Shown here: positions 8,679-16,891 of the stretch, in pieces
How the letters are laid out: each line of letters opens with the position of its first letter
Numbering within the stretch: the first letter of the stretch is position 1
From: ZC4RG30 sp039932715
GTDB lineage: Bacteria; Pseudomonadota; Gammaproteobacteria; Steroidobacterales; Steroidobacteraceae
Assembly (NCBI GenBank): GCA_039932715.1
Contig: JBDTPN010000001.1
Span: 149,959 to 213,958, forward strand
Length of the DNA stretch: 64,000 nt
Reading direction: 5' to 3'
The notes under the pieces: model-generated
Seen by the model: only the letters and a program-made list of their open reading frames with translations
The model's database searches: none
Told to the model about the DNA's origin: nothing
Translations under genes and position numbers: made by a program

Positions 8679-9338
8679 ATGCGATACGCGCGAACCGGGA
8701 TCCGCATCCGCGCGATGGCCATCGCGCTGGCGGTACTGGCGCATACCGCGCTGTTGTGGCTGTTCATCGTCGGTGGACGTGAGACGCGCACAGAGCCGGT
8801 GCCGCAATCGAAACTCATCAGTGTCTGGTTGGACCTGCCTGCGCCACCGCCGCCGGACGCGGCGCTTCTGCCACCGGTGCGCCCGGTAACGTCAACTTCT
8901 TCCACGCGCAGCAGTGCAGGGCACATTGCCGAACCGCCGATTACAGTGCGTAAATCGAACACGCCTGACTCACTGGAGACCAGGGCCACAGGCGCCGCAG
9001 GCGCCGCAGGCATCGACTTGGAGCGCGAATTGTCCGTGGTCGGCCACAGTGCGCTCACGGCGCCACCTGCTGCCAGCTTCAGTGCGCCGCCAAAGACCGC
9101 GCGGCAGCCTTGCGCGAAACGAAAATCCAGCATGGAGTGGAATGGCAAACAGGATCGCCGCGTGGGCATGGCGGGGCCCCTTCCTTATGTCCGCCTCGGC
9201 AAGCGCTGCGCGGTGGGGTTGGGATTTTTCGGCTGTGCGCTGGACGACCTGCCTGAAGCCAACAGCCATCTGTTGGACGACATGAAAGCCGCGGATTACA
9301 CCGGCGACTCTGTTCCGGACCCGGACCGGTGCGACTGA
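8679..9338 (+). CDS. single-pass inner-membrane protein with Pro-rich periplasmic region, unknown
   Basis: The 219-residue protein has one N-terminal membrane helix (about 12-32, AIALAVLAHTALLWLFIVGG), then WLDLPAPPPPDAALLPP and a Ser/Thr/Pro-rich stretch. The C-terminal region contains KRCAVGLGFFGC and a Cys near the end. The topology (short cytosolic N-terminus, one helix, Pro-rich periplasmic part) resembles TonB/TolA-like anchors, but there is no recognisable TonB C-terminal domain. I chose the ATG of MRYARTG; a GTG 36 bases upstream is also in frame. I cannot name a family. Confidence 0.6.
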   Translation: MRYARTGIRIRAMAIALAVLAHTALLWLFIVGGRETRTEPVPQSKLISVWLDLPAPPPPDAALLPPVRPVTSTSSTRSSAGHIAEPPITVRKSNTPDSLETRATGAAGAAGIDLERELSVVGHSALTAPPAASFSAPPKTARQPCAKRKSSMEWNGKQDRRVGMAGPLPYVRLGKRCAVGLGFFGCALDDLPEANSHLLDDMKAADYTGDSVPDPDRCD

Positions 9339-9475
9339 TTGGCGATCCAGGCACCGCACTGAAGCTATGTTTCGCGGCAGTCTGCATTTTCCGAGACGGT
9401 GCGGCCTATACTGATCGTGACGCCATCGGAGCGGGTGGTCACGTCTGCTCAAGCAGTACCACTTACTTTTCTTGG

Positions 9476-10261
9476 GTGAAATTGCCGGTGCACGAAATCC
9501 TGACACTGGCCTGTGGACTGATCGTAGGGCTCTCCCTCGGTGTCATCGGCGGCGGTGGTTCCATCCTTGCCGTGCCGTTGTTGATGTACGTCGTGGGCGT
9601 TCCAGATCCCCATGTTGCGATCGGAACCAGCGCGTTTGCTGTCGGCGTCAATGCGCTGGCCAACTTGTTGGGGCATTGGCGTCGCGGTAACGTCAAGTGG
9701 CCTTGCGCAGCCGCATTTGCCGTCGCAGGCGTGGCGGGTACCGTGGTGGGTTCACTGCTCGGAAAGAGTCTCGACGGCCAGAAACTGCTGTTCCTGTTCT
9801 CCTTCGTCATGGTGGCGGTGGGCCTGGCCATGCTGCGGCCCCGATCCAGCGCCGGCGATCCTTCAGTTCACATCAATCCCGCGATCGCGGTCCGATTGCT
9901 GAGTGTCGGACTGCTGACCGGGATAATCTCGGGATTCTTTGGCATCGGGGGCGGGTTCCTGATCGTCCCTGGGATCATGCTGGGCAGCGGGATGCCGATT
10001 CTCAACGCGATTGGTTCGTCCCTGTTTTCGGTGAGCGCGTTTGGATTCACCACTGCAGTCAGCTATGCGCTTTCCGGTCTTGTCGACTGGTCCATTGCGT
10101 TGCACTTGATTGCGGGCGGCATCATCGGCGGCTTCCTTGGAATCAGGATCTCGACCCGACTGGCTGGGCATCGTCGCGTGCTGGAGAGGGCCTTCGCGGC
10201 GGTCGTTCTCGTGGTTGCGGTGTACGTGGCGATCCGGGCAGGTATTGAATTACGGGGATAG
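9476..10261 (+). CDS. TauE/SafE-family sulfite/anion permease
   Basis: This is a polytopic inner-membrane protein of about 261 residues with around eight hydrophobic helices. It carries the TauE/SafE hallmarks GLIVGLSLGVIGGGGSILAV near the start and TGIISGFFGIGGGFLIVP in the second half, showing the internal duplication of the family. Members export or import sulfite, sulfoacetate or related organosulfur anions; the substrate here is not evident. The GTG start (VKLPVHEIL) is chosen because homology begins just after it. The frame is open for another 147 bases upstream with nothing conserved. DUF302 follows 18 bases later. Confidence 0.85.
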   Translation: MKLPVHEILTLACGLIVGLSLGVIGGGGSILAVPLLMYVVGVPDPHVAIGTSAFAVGVNALANLLGHWRRGNVKWPCAAAFAVAGVAGTVVGSLLGKSLDGQKLLFLFSFVMVAVGLAMLRPRSSAGDPSVHINPAIAVRLLSVGLLTGIISGFFGIGGGFLIVPGIMLGSGMPILNAIGSSLFSVSAFGFTTAVSYALSGLVDWSIALHLIAGGIIGGFLGIRISTRLAGHRRVLERAFAAVVLVVAVYVAIRAGIELRG

Positions 10262-10279
10262 ACACCCCGGAGGTTTTCG

Positions 10280-10666
10280 ATGAACTACTACATATCAAGA
10301 TTCACAGATCTGCCCTTTGACGCGGCCGTTCTGCAGACCGTCGAGCGCCTCAAGGCCCAGGGGTTCGGCGTGCTCACGGATATCGATATCCAGGCAACAC
10401 TGAAAGGGAAACTGGGCATTGAAATGCGCAAGTACAGGATCCTGGGAGCCTGCAACCCTTCATTCGCACATCAGGCGCTGCAGCTGGAGGACAGGTTAGG
10501 GGTGCTGCTGCCTTGCAATGTGATCGTGCGTGAAACCGAGGACGGAAAGGTCGAGGTCGCAAGCGTGGATCCCGTAGTCGCAATGGAGAAGACGGGTAAT
10601 CCGCTGCTGGTGACGACTGCACAGGAAGTGCGGCGTCGGCTGGTCGCGGCCATCGACGTTGCGTGA
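10280..10666 (+). CDS. DUF302 domain protein
   Basis: The 128-residue protein spans one DUF302 domain (about 10-120) and has no signal peptide. Conserved features include VERLKAQGFGVLTDIDIQATLKGKLG, ILGACNP and LLPCNVIVRE, with Cys in both of the last two. The biochemical role of DUF302 is unknown, though it often occurs near redox, sulfur and metal genes. A clear GGAGG precedes the ATG. It probably forms an operon with the TauE/SafE gene, which hints at sulfur or thiol chemistry; that is an inference from context only. Confidence 0.88.
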   Translation: MNYYISRFTDLPFDAAVLQTVERLKAQGFGVLTDIDIQATLKGKLGIEMRKYRILGACNPSFAHQALQLEDRLGVLLPCNVIVRETEDGKVEVASVDPVVAMEKTGNPLLVTTAQEVRRRLVAAIDVA

Positions 10667-10685
10667 TGATGCCCATTCGCTGCCA

Positions 10686-12761
10686 TCAGGGCAGCAGCTC
10701 CCCCGGCATGCGACCGCTGACCGGGTTCCTGTAGTGGAACGCCGGCTCGATGATCTCCGGAAACATGTATTGCTTCGAACGGATGGCGTGATCCGGCGGA
10801 AGCTCGGTGGCGAATTTGTTGGGCGACGCGGCGGCGCCCAAGCCCTGGGTAATTCCACCGCCGCGTGAGTCACGTGGTGAAGGCGCACGACCCGCCAGCG
10901 GCTGGCCCGCCGCCTTGCCCAGACGTGCCCAGCCGTTTCGATAAGAAGCATTGAAGATATGGAACAGGTCCTGCCTGCCGAACTTCCATTCGCCGTTTTC
11001 CTTGATGGCAGTGTTCTCGTAGATGCCGCCAATCCAGGAGCCGGATGATCCATCGGCGTTGCCGCCGGCCTGGAACAAGCGCGCGCGCATGTTGGCGCTG
11101 TTGCCATCCGCCGAAATATGGATCACCGGCTGGGTGAGCTGGTGGATGGTGAAGAAATTCGCCGAGCGACCACCCTTGGGTCCGCGCAGGTTGAGCGCCG
11201 TGCGGATGCGCTCGGTGCCAACATAAACGCCAGCGCCGGTGAGTTCCTTGGAGCCAGTGCTGGCGAACGTGTCCGACATGTTGTCCCACGCAGACTCATC
11301 GATGTAATAGCCATAGGAACTGTTGAGGTTTTCCACCGCGTCCACTGCAATCGCCGCGTCCAGCTGCTTCTGCACGGCCGCGATGTCCGCAACGACGTTC
11401 TTGCTGTTCGCGGGCGCATCCTTTATCACAGCCACCCTAACGACCGCGCCAGGGTTACGCACTGGCTTGCCTGTCGCCGGATTGCTGTAGCTGAAACCAA
11501 GGTATTGCAACTGCGGATATTGTGCATACACCTGCGTGGGCTTGTGATCCGGCGGCAAGGTCTTGCTGATGCCGGGAGTCGGCTGCACATCACGCGCCCA
11601 TCCCGCGTCGTAGTCGGTGTTGAAGCGTGGCACATAGCGCAGCACCTGGAACTTCCACACGCCATCCTGTTTCACATACCGGTTTTCATACGCGCCCAGT
11701 TCCCACTGGGCGTACCGACCATTAAGGCCCAGCTGTGACAGCTGGCTGCTGCGCGCAGAGGCAGTCATGCCATCGGGGGCAATGGTCACCACGGTAGCCA
11801 GGTTGATATGGTCGAACAATTCGCCATAGCGCAGCGGGGCAGGGCCGTAGAAATCCTCCAGCGCGCGCCGGATGTGCTCCCTTCCCACATATACGCCGCG
11901 CTGCCCTACTTCAAATGTACCGTTATCGGCGAACAGGTCGGCACTGTCATCCCAGTTCTTGCGATCCAGGTAATAGCCATAGCTGTGCTGCAGGTTCTCC
12001 ACAGCCGTCGAATCATCCATGCGCTGTACCCGCGTCGCAAGGCTCGACAGGCGCGCCGCGTCGGAGATCTTGCCCGTAATTGATGAAGATGCCTGCAGTG
12101 CACTTGCCGGGATGGTCACGCCGACGTGCCTGGCCTCGAAGTGATAGGGGATATCCCAGCGGGCGGGCGCCTTGTGACCGTAGTCATCGTAGGCGCCGGC
12201 ATATTGTTCGTAGAAATGCAGGCGGCTGATCTTCCACCTGCCGTTGATACGCGTGTACTCATTTTCGTAAATGCCGCCGCACCAGGTGGCGGAGCTGCCG
12301 TAAATGCCCAGCAGGGCCGCCTCGTGCCAGGCGCCCTTGACCGTCTTGCCATCCGCGCTGACCGTAATGATTGGCTGCAGAATCAAATGCGCATTGAGCT
12401 GCCCCTTGGCAAGGCCGGCTGACTTGCGATTGGCCTGCTGCATGAAATGCGCGCGCAGCTGTGATTTGCCGTTGACGGTTTCAGTGCCGAACTGGCCCGT
12501 GGCGTCGTCTGTAAACAGGTCCGCAAGGTCGTCCCACATGCCGGCTTCAAGGTAATGGCCGTAGGTGTGCTGCAATCGCTTCACTGCGCGCACGGCTTCC
12601 TCGGCGTCGACGCCGGCCTCGAGTTGCGCAAGGCCTGGCTTGGCTGCGTGATCTGCAACGGCGTGCCCTTCGGCGGCCAGCGCAGTGCAAGGCGTCGCAA
12701 GTGCAAGCAGCGCAAGGCCAGCGCAAAACGGGACGATCAGAAACTGTCGGATGCGCTGCAT
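10686..12761 (-). CDS. exported protein with three tandem SnoaL-like (NTF2-fold) domains
   Basis: This 691-residue precursor has a signal peptide (about 1-30, ending ALAA). Three NTF2-fold units start near residues 63, 257 and 479, each with the motif (L)xxxYGxYxxxxxWD followed by a D-rich loop and a late Y/WxxGIYEN- or GAYEN-like strand. Units 2 and 3 end in similar tails (LPPDH, then a NPxxG element). SnoaL-like domains usually act as single-domain cyclases, isomerases or dehydratases on polyketide- or steroid-like ligands. Three in one secreted chain is unusual. It lies 9 bases after the SDR gene in the same direction, so probably one operon. The reaction is unknown. Confidence 0.8.
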   Translation of the reverse strand: MQRIRQFLIVPFCAGLALLALATPCTALAAEGHAVADHAAKPGLAQLEAGVDAEEAVRAVKRLQHTYGHYLEAGMWDDLADLFTDDATGQFGTETVNGKSQLRAHFMQQANRKSAGLAKGQLNAHLILQPIITVSADGKTVKGAWHEAALLGIYGSSATWCGGIYENEYTRINGRWKISRLHFYEQYAGAYDDYGHKAPARWDIPYHFEARHVGVTIPASALQASSSITGKISDAARLSSLATRVQRMDDSTAVENLQHSYGYYLDRKNWDDSADLFADNGTFEVGQRGVYVGREHIRRALEDFYGPAPLRYGELFDHINLATVVTIAPDGMTASARSSQLSQLGLNGRYAQWELGAYENRYVKQDGVWKFQVLRYVPRFNTDYDAGWARDVQPTPGISKTLPPDHKPTQVYAQYPQLQYLGFSYSNPATGKPVRNPGAVVRVAVIKDAPANSKNVVADIAAVQKQLDAAIAVDAVENLNSSYGYYIDESAWDNMSDTFASTGSKELTGAGVYVGTERIRTALNLRGPKGGRSANFFTIHQLTQPVIHISADGNSANMRARLFQAGGNADGSSGSWIGGIYENTAIKENGEWKFGRQDLFHIFNASYRNGWARLGKAAGQPLAGRAPSPRDSRGGGITQGLGAAASPNKFATELPPDHAIRSKQYMFPEIIEPAFHYRNPVSGRMPGELLP

Positions 12762-12770
12762 GTATTCCCC

Positions 12771-13505
12771 TTAGAGACCGCCTGCTACCACGAGATTGGC
12801 GCCCGTCACATAAGAGGCGCCGTCTGAAGCCAGGAACAGCACAGTGGACGCCACTTCTTCCGGAGTGCCTGCCCGCTGCATGGGCGCGCGCTTGGCGCCC
12901 ACTTCGATTTTCCCGGGACGGTGCATCTCGGTGATGATCGGTCCCGGTGACACGGCATTGACACGGATGCCTTCGGTGGCCACCTCGCGCGCCAATCCGG
13001 CGTTGAAGCTGTCCATGCCGCCCTTTGATGCCGCATACCACACGAATTCGTTGGGTGAGCCATAGAACGCGGCGCGTGAAGAGATCAGGACGATGGCGCC
13101 GCCGGAGCCGCCCAGGCGCGTTGACATGCGCTTCACGGATTCGCGACTGCACAGCACGGCGCCGCGCAGGTTGACGTCGAGTACATTATCGATGGTTTCG
13201 GTGCTGGCATCAGCCAGCGGTGAATTCATGCCGGTGACGCCACTGTTGTAGACCATCACTGCCAATGCGCCGTGCGCGTCGACTTCCTCGAACACGCGCA
13301 GGATGTCGGCCTCTTTGGCGGTGTCGGCCTGGATGGCCACAGCCTGTCCGCCGGCATTTTGGATACGCGCCAGCACAGCATTGGCGCGATCCTTGTTGTT
13401 GGCATAGGTGAATACCACCGAATAGCCCTTGGCTGCGGCAGCAACGGAAATGGCTTCGCCGATGCCCCTGCTGCCACCGGTGATCAGAAATACTGGCGCG
13501 GCCAT
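12771..13505 (-). CDS. SDR-family NAD(P)-dependent oxidoreductase
   Basis: This 244-residue classical short-chain dehydrogenase has the cofactor motif TGGSRGIG (about 10-17). A basic or small residue pattern after beta-2 (TYANNKDRA) suggests NADP(H) preference. The catalytic Ser sits in LISSRAA and the Tyr/Lys in WYAASKGG. The end VTGANLVVAGGL is the family terminus. The ATG of MAAPVF is preceded by AGGTGAG at good spacing, so the GTG two codons earlier is less likely. It leads the operon with the triple-SnoaL gene and is divergent from the amidohydrolase. It probably oxidises a hydroxyl or reduces a ketone of the cluster's substrate. Confidence 0.92.
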   Translation of the reverse strand: MAAPVFLITGGSRGIGEAISVAAAAKGYSVVFTYANNKDRANAVLARIQNAGGQAVAIQADTAKEADILRVFEEVDAHGALAVMVYNSGVTGMNSPLADASTETIDNVLDVNLRGAVLCSRESVKRMSTRLGGSGGAIVLISSRAAFYGSPNEFVWYAASKGGMDSFNAGLAREVATEGIRVNAVSPGPIITEMHRPGKIEVGAKRAPMQRAGTPEEVASTVLFLASDGASYVTGANLVVAGGL

Positions 13506-13631
13506 ACTCACCTGTCTTGTTTAACGGCGCCAACGCTACGGCGCAGACCCTGGGCAAACTTGATTGAAATGGCAAAGATGCTTGCCTCCTGGGGCAAGCT
13601 TTGTTGCCGTCGCGGCGTTAGTCTAGCCCAC

Positions 13632-14528
13632 ATGTCCGCATCGATGCCCCCGCATCGCGGTCTGCACAATCAGCCGCCTGACCCCAATCCGCGCACGCCG
13701 CGATTTCCCGTGCCCGACGTGGCCTGGGACTGTCACATCCACCTGTTCGGTCCGGCCAGCCAGTTTCCTTTCGAGGGTTCGAGCCCCTACGTTTCCGACG
13801 ATGCGCTGCCCGAGGACTATCTACGGATGCAGCAAGTGCTGGGTGTGCGGCGCGCTGTGATTGTCAGCGCCGGTGGCTATGGCAAGGATTACCGGCACCT
13901 GCAGTCAGTGCTCGAGCGATTCGGCGAGCACTTCCGCGGCATCATTCTGCCGCGTGACGATCTGCGCGCCGACGAAGTGCAGGTGCTGCACAAGCTGGGC
14001 GTGCGCGGTGTGCGCATGTTCGCAGGTCCCAAGGGACATGAGTGGAGCCATCTGCCGCAGATCAACCCGGGCTTGGCGGCACTGGTAAACGAAGTCGGCT
14101 GGCATGTGCAATACCAGAGCCTGGTGCGCGGGCACCTGGTCAATGTGGCCGATCAACTGCTGGGCCTGCCCACACCGCTGGTCATCGATCACTGCGGCGC
14201 ATTTGATCCGGCGTTGGGCACAGGGCAGGTTGCATTCACCACGCTGTTGCGCATGCTGGACACCGGCAAGGTATGGCTCAAATTGTCGGGGCCCATGCGC
14301 TGCTCGGACCGCGACTATCCCTATTCCGACATGCTGCCGTTCGCCAACATCCTCGTGCGCCATGCTCCGCAACGACTGCTGTGGGGATCGGATTGGCCGC
14401 ATGTGCAGATGAACGGACGCGGCATGCCCAATGACGGCGACCTGCTCGACTTGTTTGCAGAATGGGTGCCTGACGCCGCTATGCGCCGACAGATACTGGT
14501 ACAGAACCCGCTGGCGCTCTATTCATAG
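13632..14528 (+). CDS. amidohydrolase-2 family metal-dependent hydrolase (lactonase/decarboxylase-like)
   Basis: The 298-residue cytosolic protein has the amidohydrolase-2 barrel with the metal motif DCHIHLFGP (HxH, about 35-43), VIDHCGAFDP (His about 180) and LLWGSDWPHVQMN with the catalytic Asp. It resembles 2-pyrone-4,6-dicarboxylate lactonase (LigI)-type enzymes, which open lactones in aromatic ring-cleavage pathways. Related members are decarboxylases or sugar lactonases, so the substrate is undetermined. It is divergent from the SDR gene with a 126-base shared promoter region. Its 3' end overlaps the convergent permease gene by 50 bases. Confidence 0.85.
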   Translation: MSASMPPHRGLHNQPPDPNPRTPRFPVPDVAWDCHIHLFGPASQFPFEGSSPYVSDDALPEDYLRMQQVLGVRRAVIVSAGGYGKDYRHLQSVLERFGEHFRGIILPRDDLRADEVQVLHKLGVRGVRMFAGPKGHEWSHLPQINPGLAALVNEVGWHVQYQSLVRGHLVNVADQLLGLPTPLVIDHCGAFDPALGTGQVAFTTLLRMLDTGKVWLKLSGPMRCSDRDYPYSDMLPFANILVRHAPQRLLWGSDWPHVQMNGRGMPNDGDLLDLFAEWVPDAAMRRQILVQNPLALYS

Positions 14529-15849
14529 TCAGCCGGTGAAAAACCAGCAACGCGACAAACGACAGGACCATGGGCGCGCCCATGGCCCAGAACACCATAT
14601 TGGGCGTGTAGCCCGCGCCCAGCATCCAGCCGGCTGACTTGGGACTCAGGATGTTGCCGATGCGTCCGAAAGCCACTGCCGAACCGATGCCTGTCGAACG
14701 CATCACTGTGGGATAAAAACGCACTGCCGGCGGATAAAGCATGAAAAATGCACCGGAGATGAACACTCCGCACACGAAGGTCAGCGCCAGACTTGCAGAC
14801 GACCCCAGCACCAGCACCGATCCCAGTGCACCGGAACTGACCGCACCCGCAAGGATGACCAGCATCAAGACGCGATTTCCGTTCCAGCGCACACAGAACA
14901 GCGGCAACACCAGGCCGCCGACCATGGCGCCAAGGGAATACCAGGCACTGGCGCTGACTCCATCGGCTTCGGTCATGCCGGCGCGCGTGAAAATCAGTGT
15001 CAGCCAGGTGCTGAAGAAGCTCACTGTCCAGCACACGCCGATGAAGATGATCCACAGCAGGCAGGTGCCAAGGGCCTTGCCGTCCTTGAACAGTTCCACG
15101 ATCTGGTTGCCGCCCAGGCGTGTGCCATCCGCCACGCCATCCGCCGCCGGTTGCTCGGTAATCCGCAGGCGCTGCAGTATGTTGCTGAGGCGCGCACTGC
15201 CTGGATGCTTGAGCAGCAGATAGCGCGGCGATTCCGGGAGGAAGGCAAACAACAACAGCGTCGTGAATGCGCACAACGTGCCGACATAGAGAATGATGCT
15301 GTGCCATTCGCTGTTGGCCACCAGCGGCAGCTTCATGAACATCGCGGCCAGGAATGTGCCCAGCGCCGTGGCCAATACCACGAACGCGACCATGCTGGTG
15401 CGCACCCGTTCGGGCATGAACTCCGACACCAGCGTGGTTGCAGCCGGGATCACTCCGCCGAAGCCGATGCCGGTGAGGATGCGGAAAACCAGCAATTCAG
15501 GCACGTTGTGCACCCACGCCGTCGCCAGGGTCGAGAGCGTCATGACCGACATGGCGATGATCAGCGACCAGCGCCGACCCACCAGGTCAGCCAGGTAGCC
15601 GGCAATGAATCCTCCTATGACCAGACCCACGGGACCGGCGGCGAAAATTGCACCGAATGCCGCAGCCGGCAACGCCCAGGTCCGCTCGATGGTGGGCGCC
15701 AACAGAGGAATCAGATTGAGGTCTACGCCTTCAGTGACGAAGGCGAGTGCACACAGCGCCACGACACGAATCTGTAGCGCAGTGATCTGGCCCCGGTCGA
15801 TCAACGACTGCAAGGGTGATGTGGTGACCCCTTCCACGGGCGCGATCAT
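14479..15849 (-). CDS. MFS permease, aromatic acid:H+ symporter (AAHS)-like
   Basis: This 456-residue inner-membrane protein has 12 predicted helices. The loop 2-3 motif reads GYLADLVGRRWSL, and the segment GIGFGGVIPAATTLVSEFMPERVR is characteristic of AAHS/BenK-PcaK-like carriers that import aromatic acids with protons. A membrane Asp/Glu appears in the first helix (VTEGVDLNLI), as in PcaK. The ATG is preceded by GGGAAGGG; the frame stays open upstream but without conservation. With the adjacent amidohydrolase, SDR and GntR genes it suggests uptake of an aromatic or lactone substrate. Confidence 0.85.
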   Translation of the reverse strand: MIAPVEGVTTSPLQSLIDRGQITALQIRVVALCALAFVTEGVDLNLIPLLAPTIERTWALPAAAFGAIFAAGPVGLVIGGFIAGYLADLVGRRWSLIIAMSVMTLSTLATAWVHNVPELLVFRILTGIGFGGVIPAATTLVSEFMPERVRTSMVAFVVLATALGTFLAAMFMKLPLVANSEWHSIILYVGTLCAFTTLLLFAFLPESPRYLLLKHPGSARLSNILQRLRITEQPAADGVADGTRLGGNQIVELFKDGKALGTCLLWIIFIGVCWTVSFFSTWLTLIFTRAGMTEADGVSASAWYSLGAMVGGLVLPLFCVRWNGNRVLMLVILAGAVSSGALGSVLVLGSSASLALTFVCGVFISGAFFMLYPPAVRFYPTVMRSTGIGSAVAFGRIGNILSPKSAGWMLGAGYTPNMVFWAMGAPMVLSFVALLVFHRLTMNRAPAGSVPVSVGA

Positions 15850-16078
15850 GGGCCCTTCCCGGGCGCCGCGCCAGCGGGGGTTGCTGACGCAGCGCCGGTC
15901 CGGATCAGAACAGGCAATGCAATTCCCACTCCAATTATCACTGGTGATCCGCAGGTGGCGATCGCATTGAAAGTAGAGGCGCAGCGCAACAGAAACTTGA
16001 CCACAACGGCACATCAAGTTGAATTGCGTCACTACTCCTGATCGCGCAATCAGATCGGGATGCGTATATTTGTCACGC
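15850..16078. promoter_or_regulatory. divergent control region between permease and GntR regulator
   Basis: This 229-base gap separates the divergent permease and GntR genes, so it should hold both promoters and probably the GntR operator. I see no confident -35/-10 pair. The A+T-richer part (about 15920-15970 and 16050-16075) is the likely core. Confidence 0.4.
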
Positions 16079-16801
16079 ATGCCCAGCCCTGCTCGCCGTA
16101 GTCGCTCCACCAAGGCGCCCCCCCGCAGCGGGGCGGTCAAGGGTGCCGGCGCCCGCCGTCTGCAGCGTTCGCGGGGCTTTGTCGAGGAAGTATTCAAGGT
16201 GATACGCGCGGACATCATGTCGCTGCGCATTCCACCCGACACCCGCATTTCAATCGACAGCCTGGTGCGCGAGCTCGGTGTTTCGCAAACACCCATTCGC
16301 GAGGCGCTGAGCATGCTCGAGGCCATTGGCCTGGTCACCAAGCGGCACTTCGTCGGCTATTGCAGCGCGCCGCAGCTCAACCGGCAGCAGCTTGATGAGC
16401 TCTATGAGGTGCGGCTGCTGATCGAGCCTTACGCCGCGCGCTGCGCGGCCGAGAAGATGAGCGATGGCGACCTGCGCAAACTGCGCGCGCTGGCGCAAAG
16501 CATGCAGCCGGGAGAATCGCGTACCTCGTACGATCGGTTTGCCGACCAGGATTCCGAACTGCACAGCATCATCGCCCTGGGCAGCGGCAACAAACTGATC
16601 CAGGAATCACTCGCGCGACTGCATTCCCACCTGCATATCTTCCGTCTGCGGTTCCACAGCGCGGTCACCAAGGAAGCCTATGCTGAGCACGCGCGTCTCA
16701 TCGATGCGCTCACCCGACGTCGCCCGGCAGATGCCGAGGCAGCAATGCGGGCGCACATTGAGAAGTCGTACAAGCGACTCGAGCCTTTCACCAACGCCTG
16801 A
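16079..16801 (+). CDS. GntR-family transcriptional regulator (FCD subfamily)
   Basis: The 240-residue protein has a basic N-terminal tail, then a winged helix (about 33-100) with DSLVRELGVSQTPIREALSMLEAIGLV. A helical FCD ligand-binding domain (about 105-230) contains LYEVRLLIEPYAAR and the metal-binding residues DQDSELHSII and HARLIDAL. FadR/VanR-type FCD regulators usually repress catabolic genes until a carboxylate ligand binds. It is divergent from the AAHS-like permease, which is its likely target. The chosen ATG lacks an obvious SD, so the start is uncertain. Confidence 0.88.
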   Translation: MPSPARRSRSTKAPPRSGAVKGAGARRLQRSRGFVEEVFKVIRADIMSLRIPPDTRISIDSLVRELGVSQTPIREALSMLEAIGLVTKRHFVGYCSAPQLNRQQLDELYEVRLLIEPYAARCAAEKMSDGDLRKLRALAQSMQPGESRTSYDRFADQDSELHSIIALGSGNKLIQESLARLHSHLHIFRLRFHSAVTKEAYAEHARLIDALTRRRPADAEAAMRAHIEKSYKRLEPFTNA

Positions 16802-16832
16802 TCGGTTATCGGTTCCCAATTGCCCGCGCCGT

Positions 16833-16868
16833 TTGACATGCAGCCGACCATTTCCTATAGGATATAGG
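16833..16868 (+). promoter_or_regulatory. promoter of the AraC-type gene with a dyad over the -10
   Basis: TTGACA and TATAGG are spaced by 17 bases, a strong sigma-70-like promoter for the gene starting 24 bases downstream. CCTATA-GGA-TATAGG (16854-16868) is a perfect 6-base inverted repeat lying across the -10 element, where a bound repressor would block RNA polymerase. Autoregulation is possible but not shown. Confidence 0.65.
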
Positions 16869-16891
16869 CATAAGAAGGCGGGGGAGGGAGC

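Noticed and set aside
8521..8889. Upstream frame ahead of the membrane protein at 8679
   Set aside because: A shadow of the promoter region and the real gene in another frame, without similarity.
9329..9475. N-terminal extension of the TauE/SafE gene
   Set aside because: Not conserved with the family; homology begins just after the GTG at 9476.
14479..14528. 50-base overlap of amidohydrolase and permease as a frameshift
   Set aside because: Both ends are well-supported convergent genes; the overlap is an ordinary convergent one.
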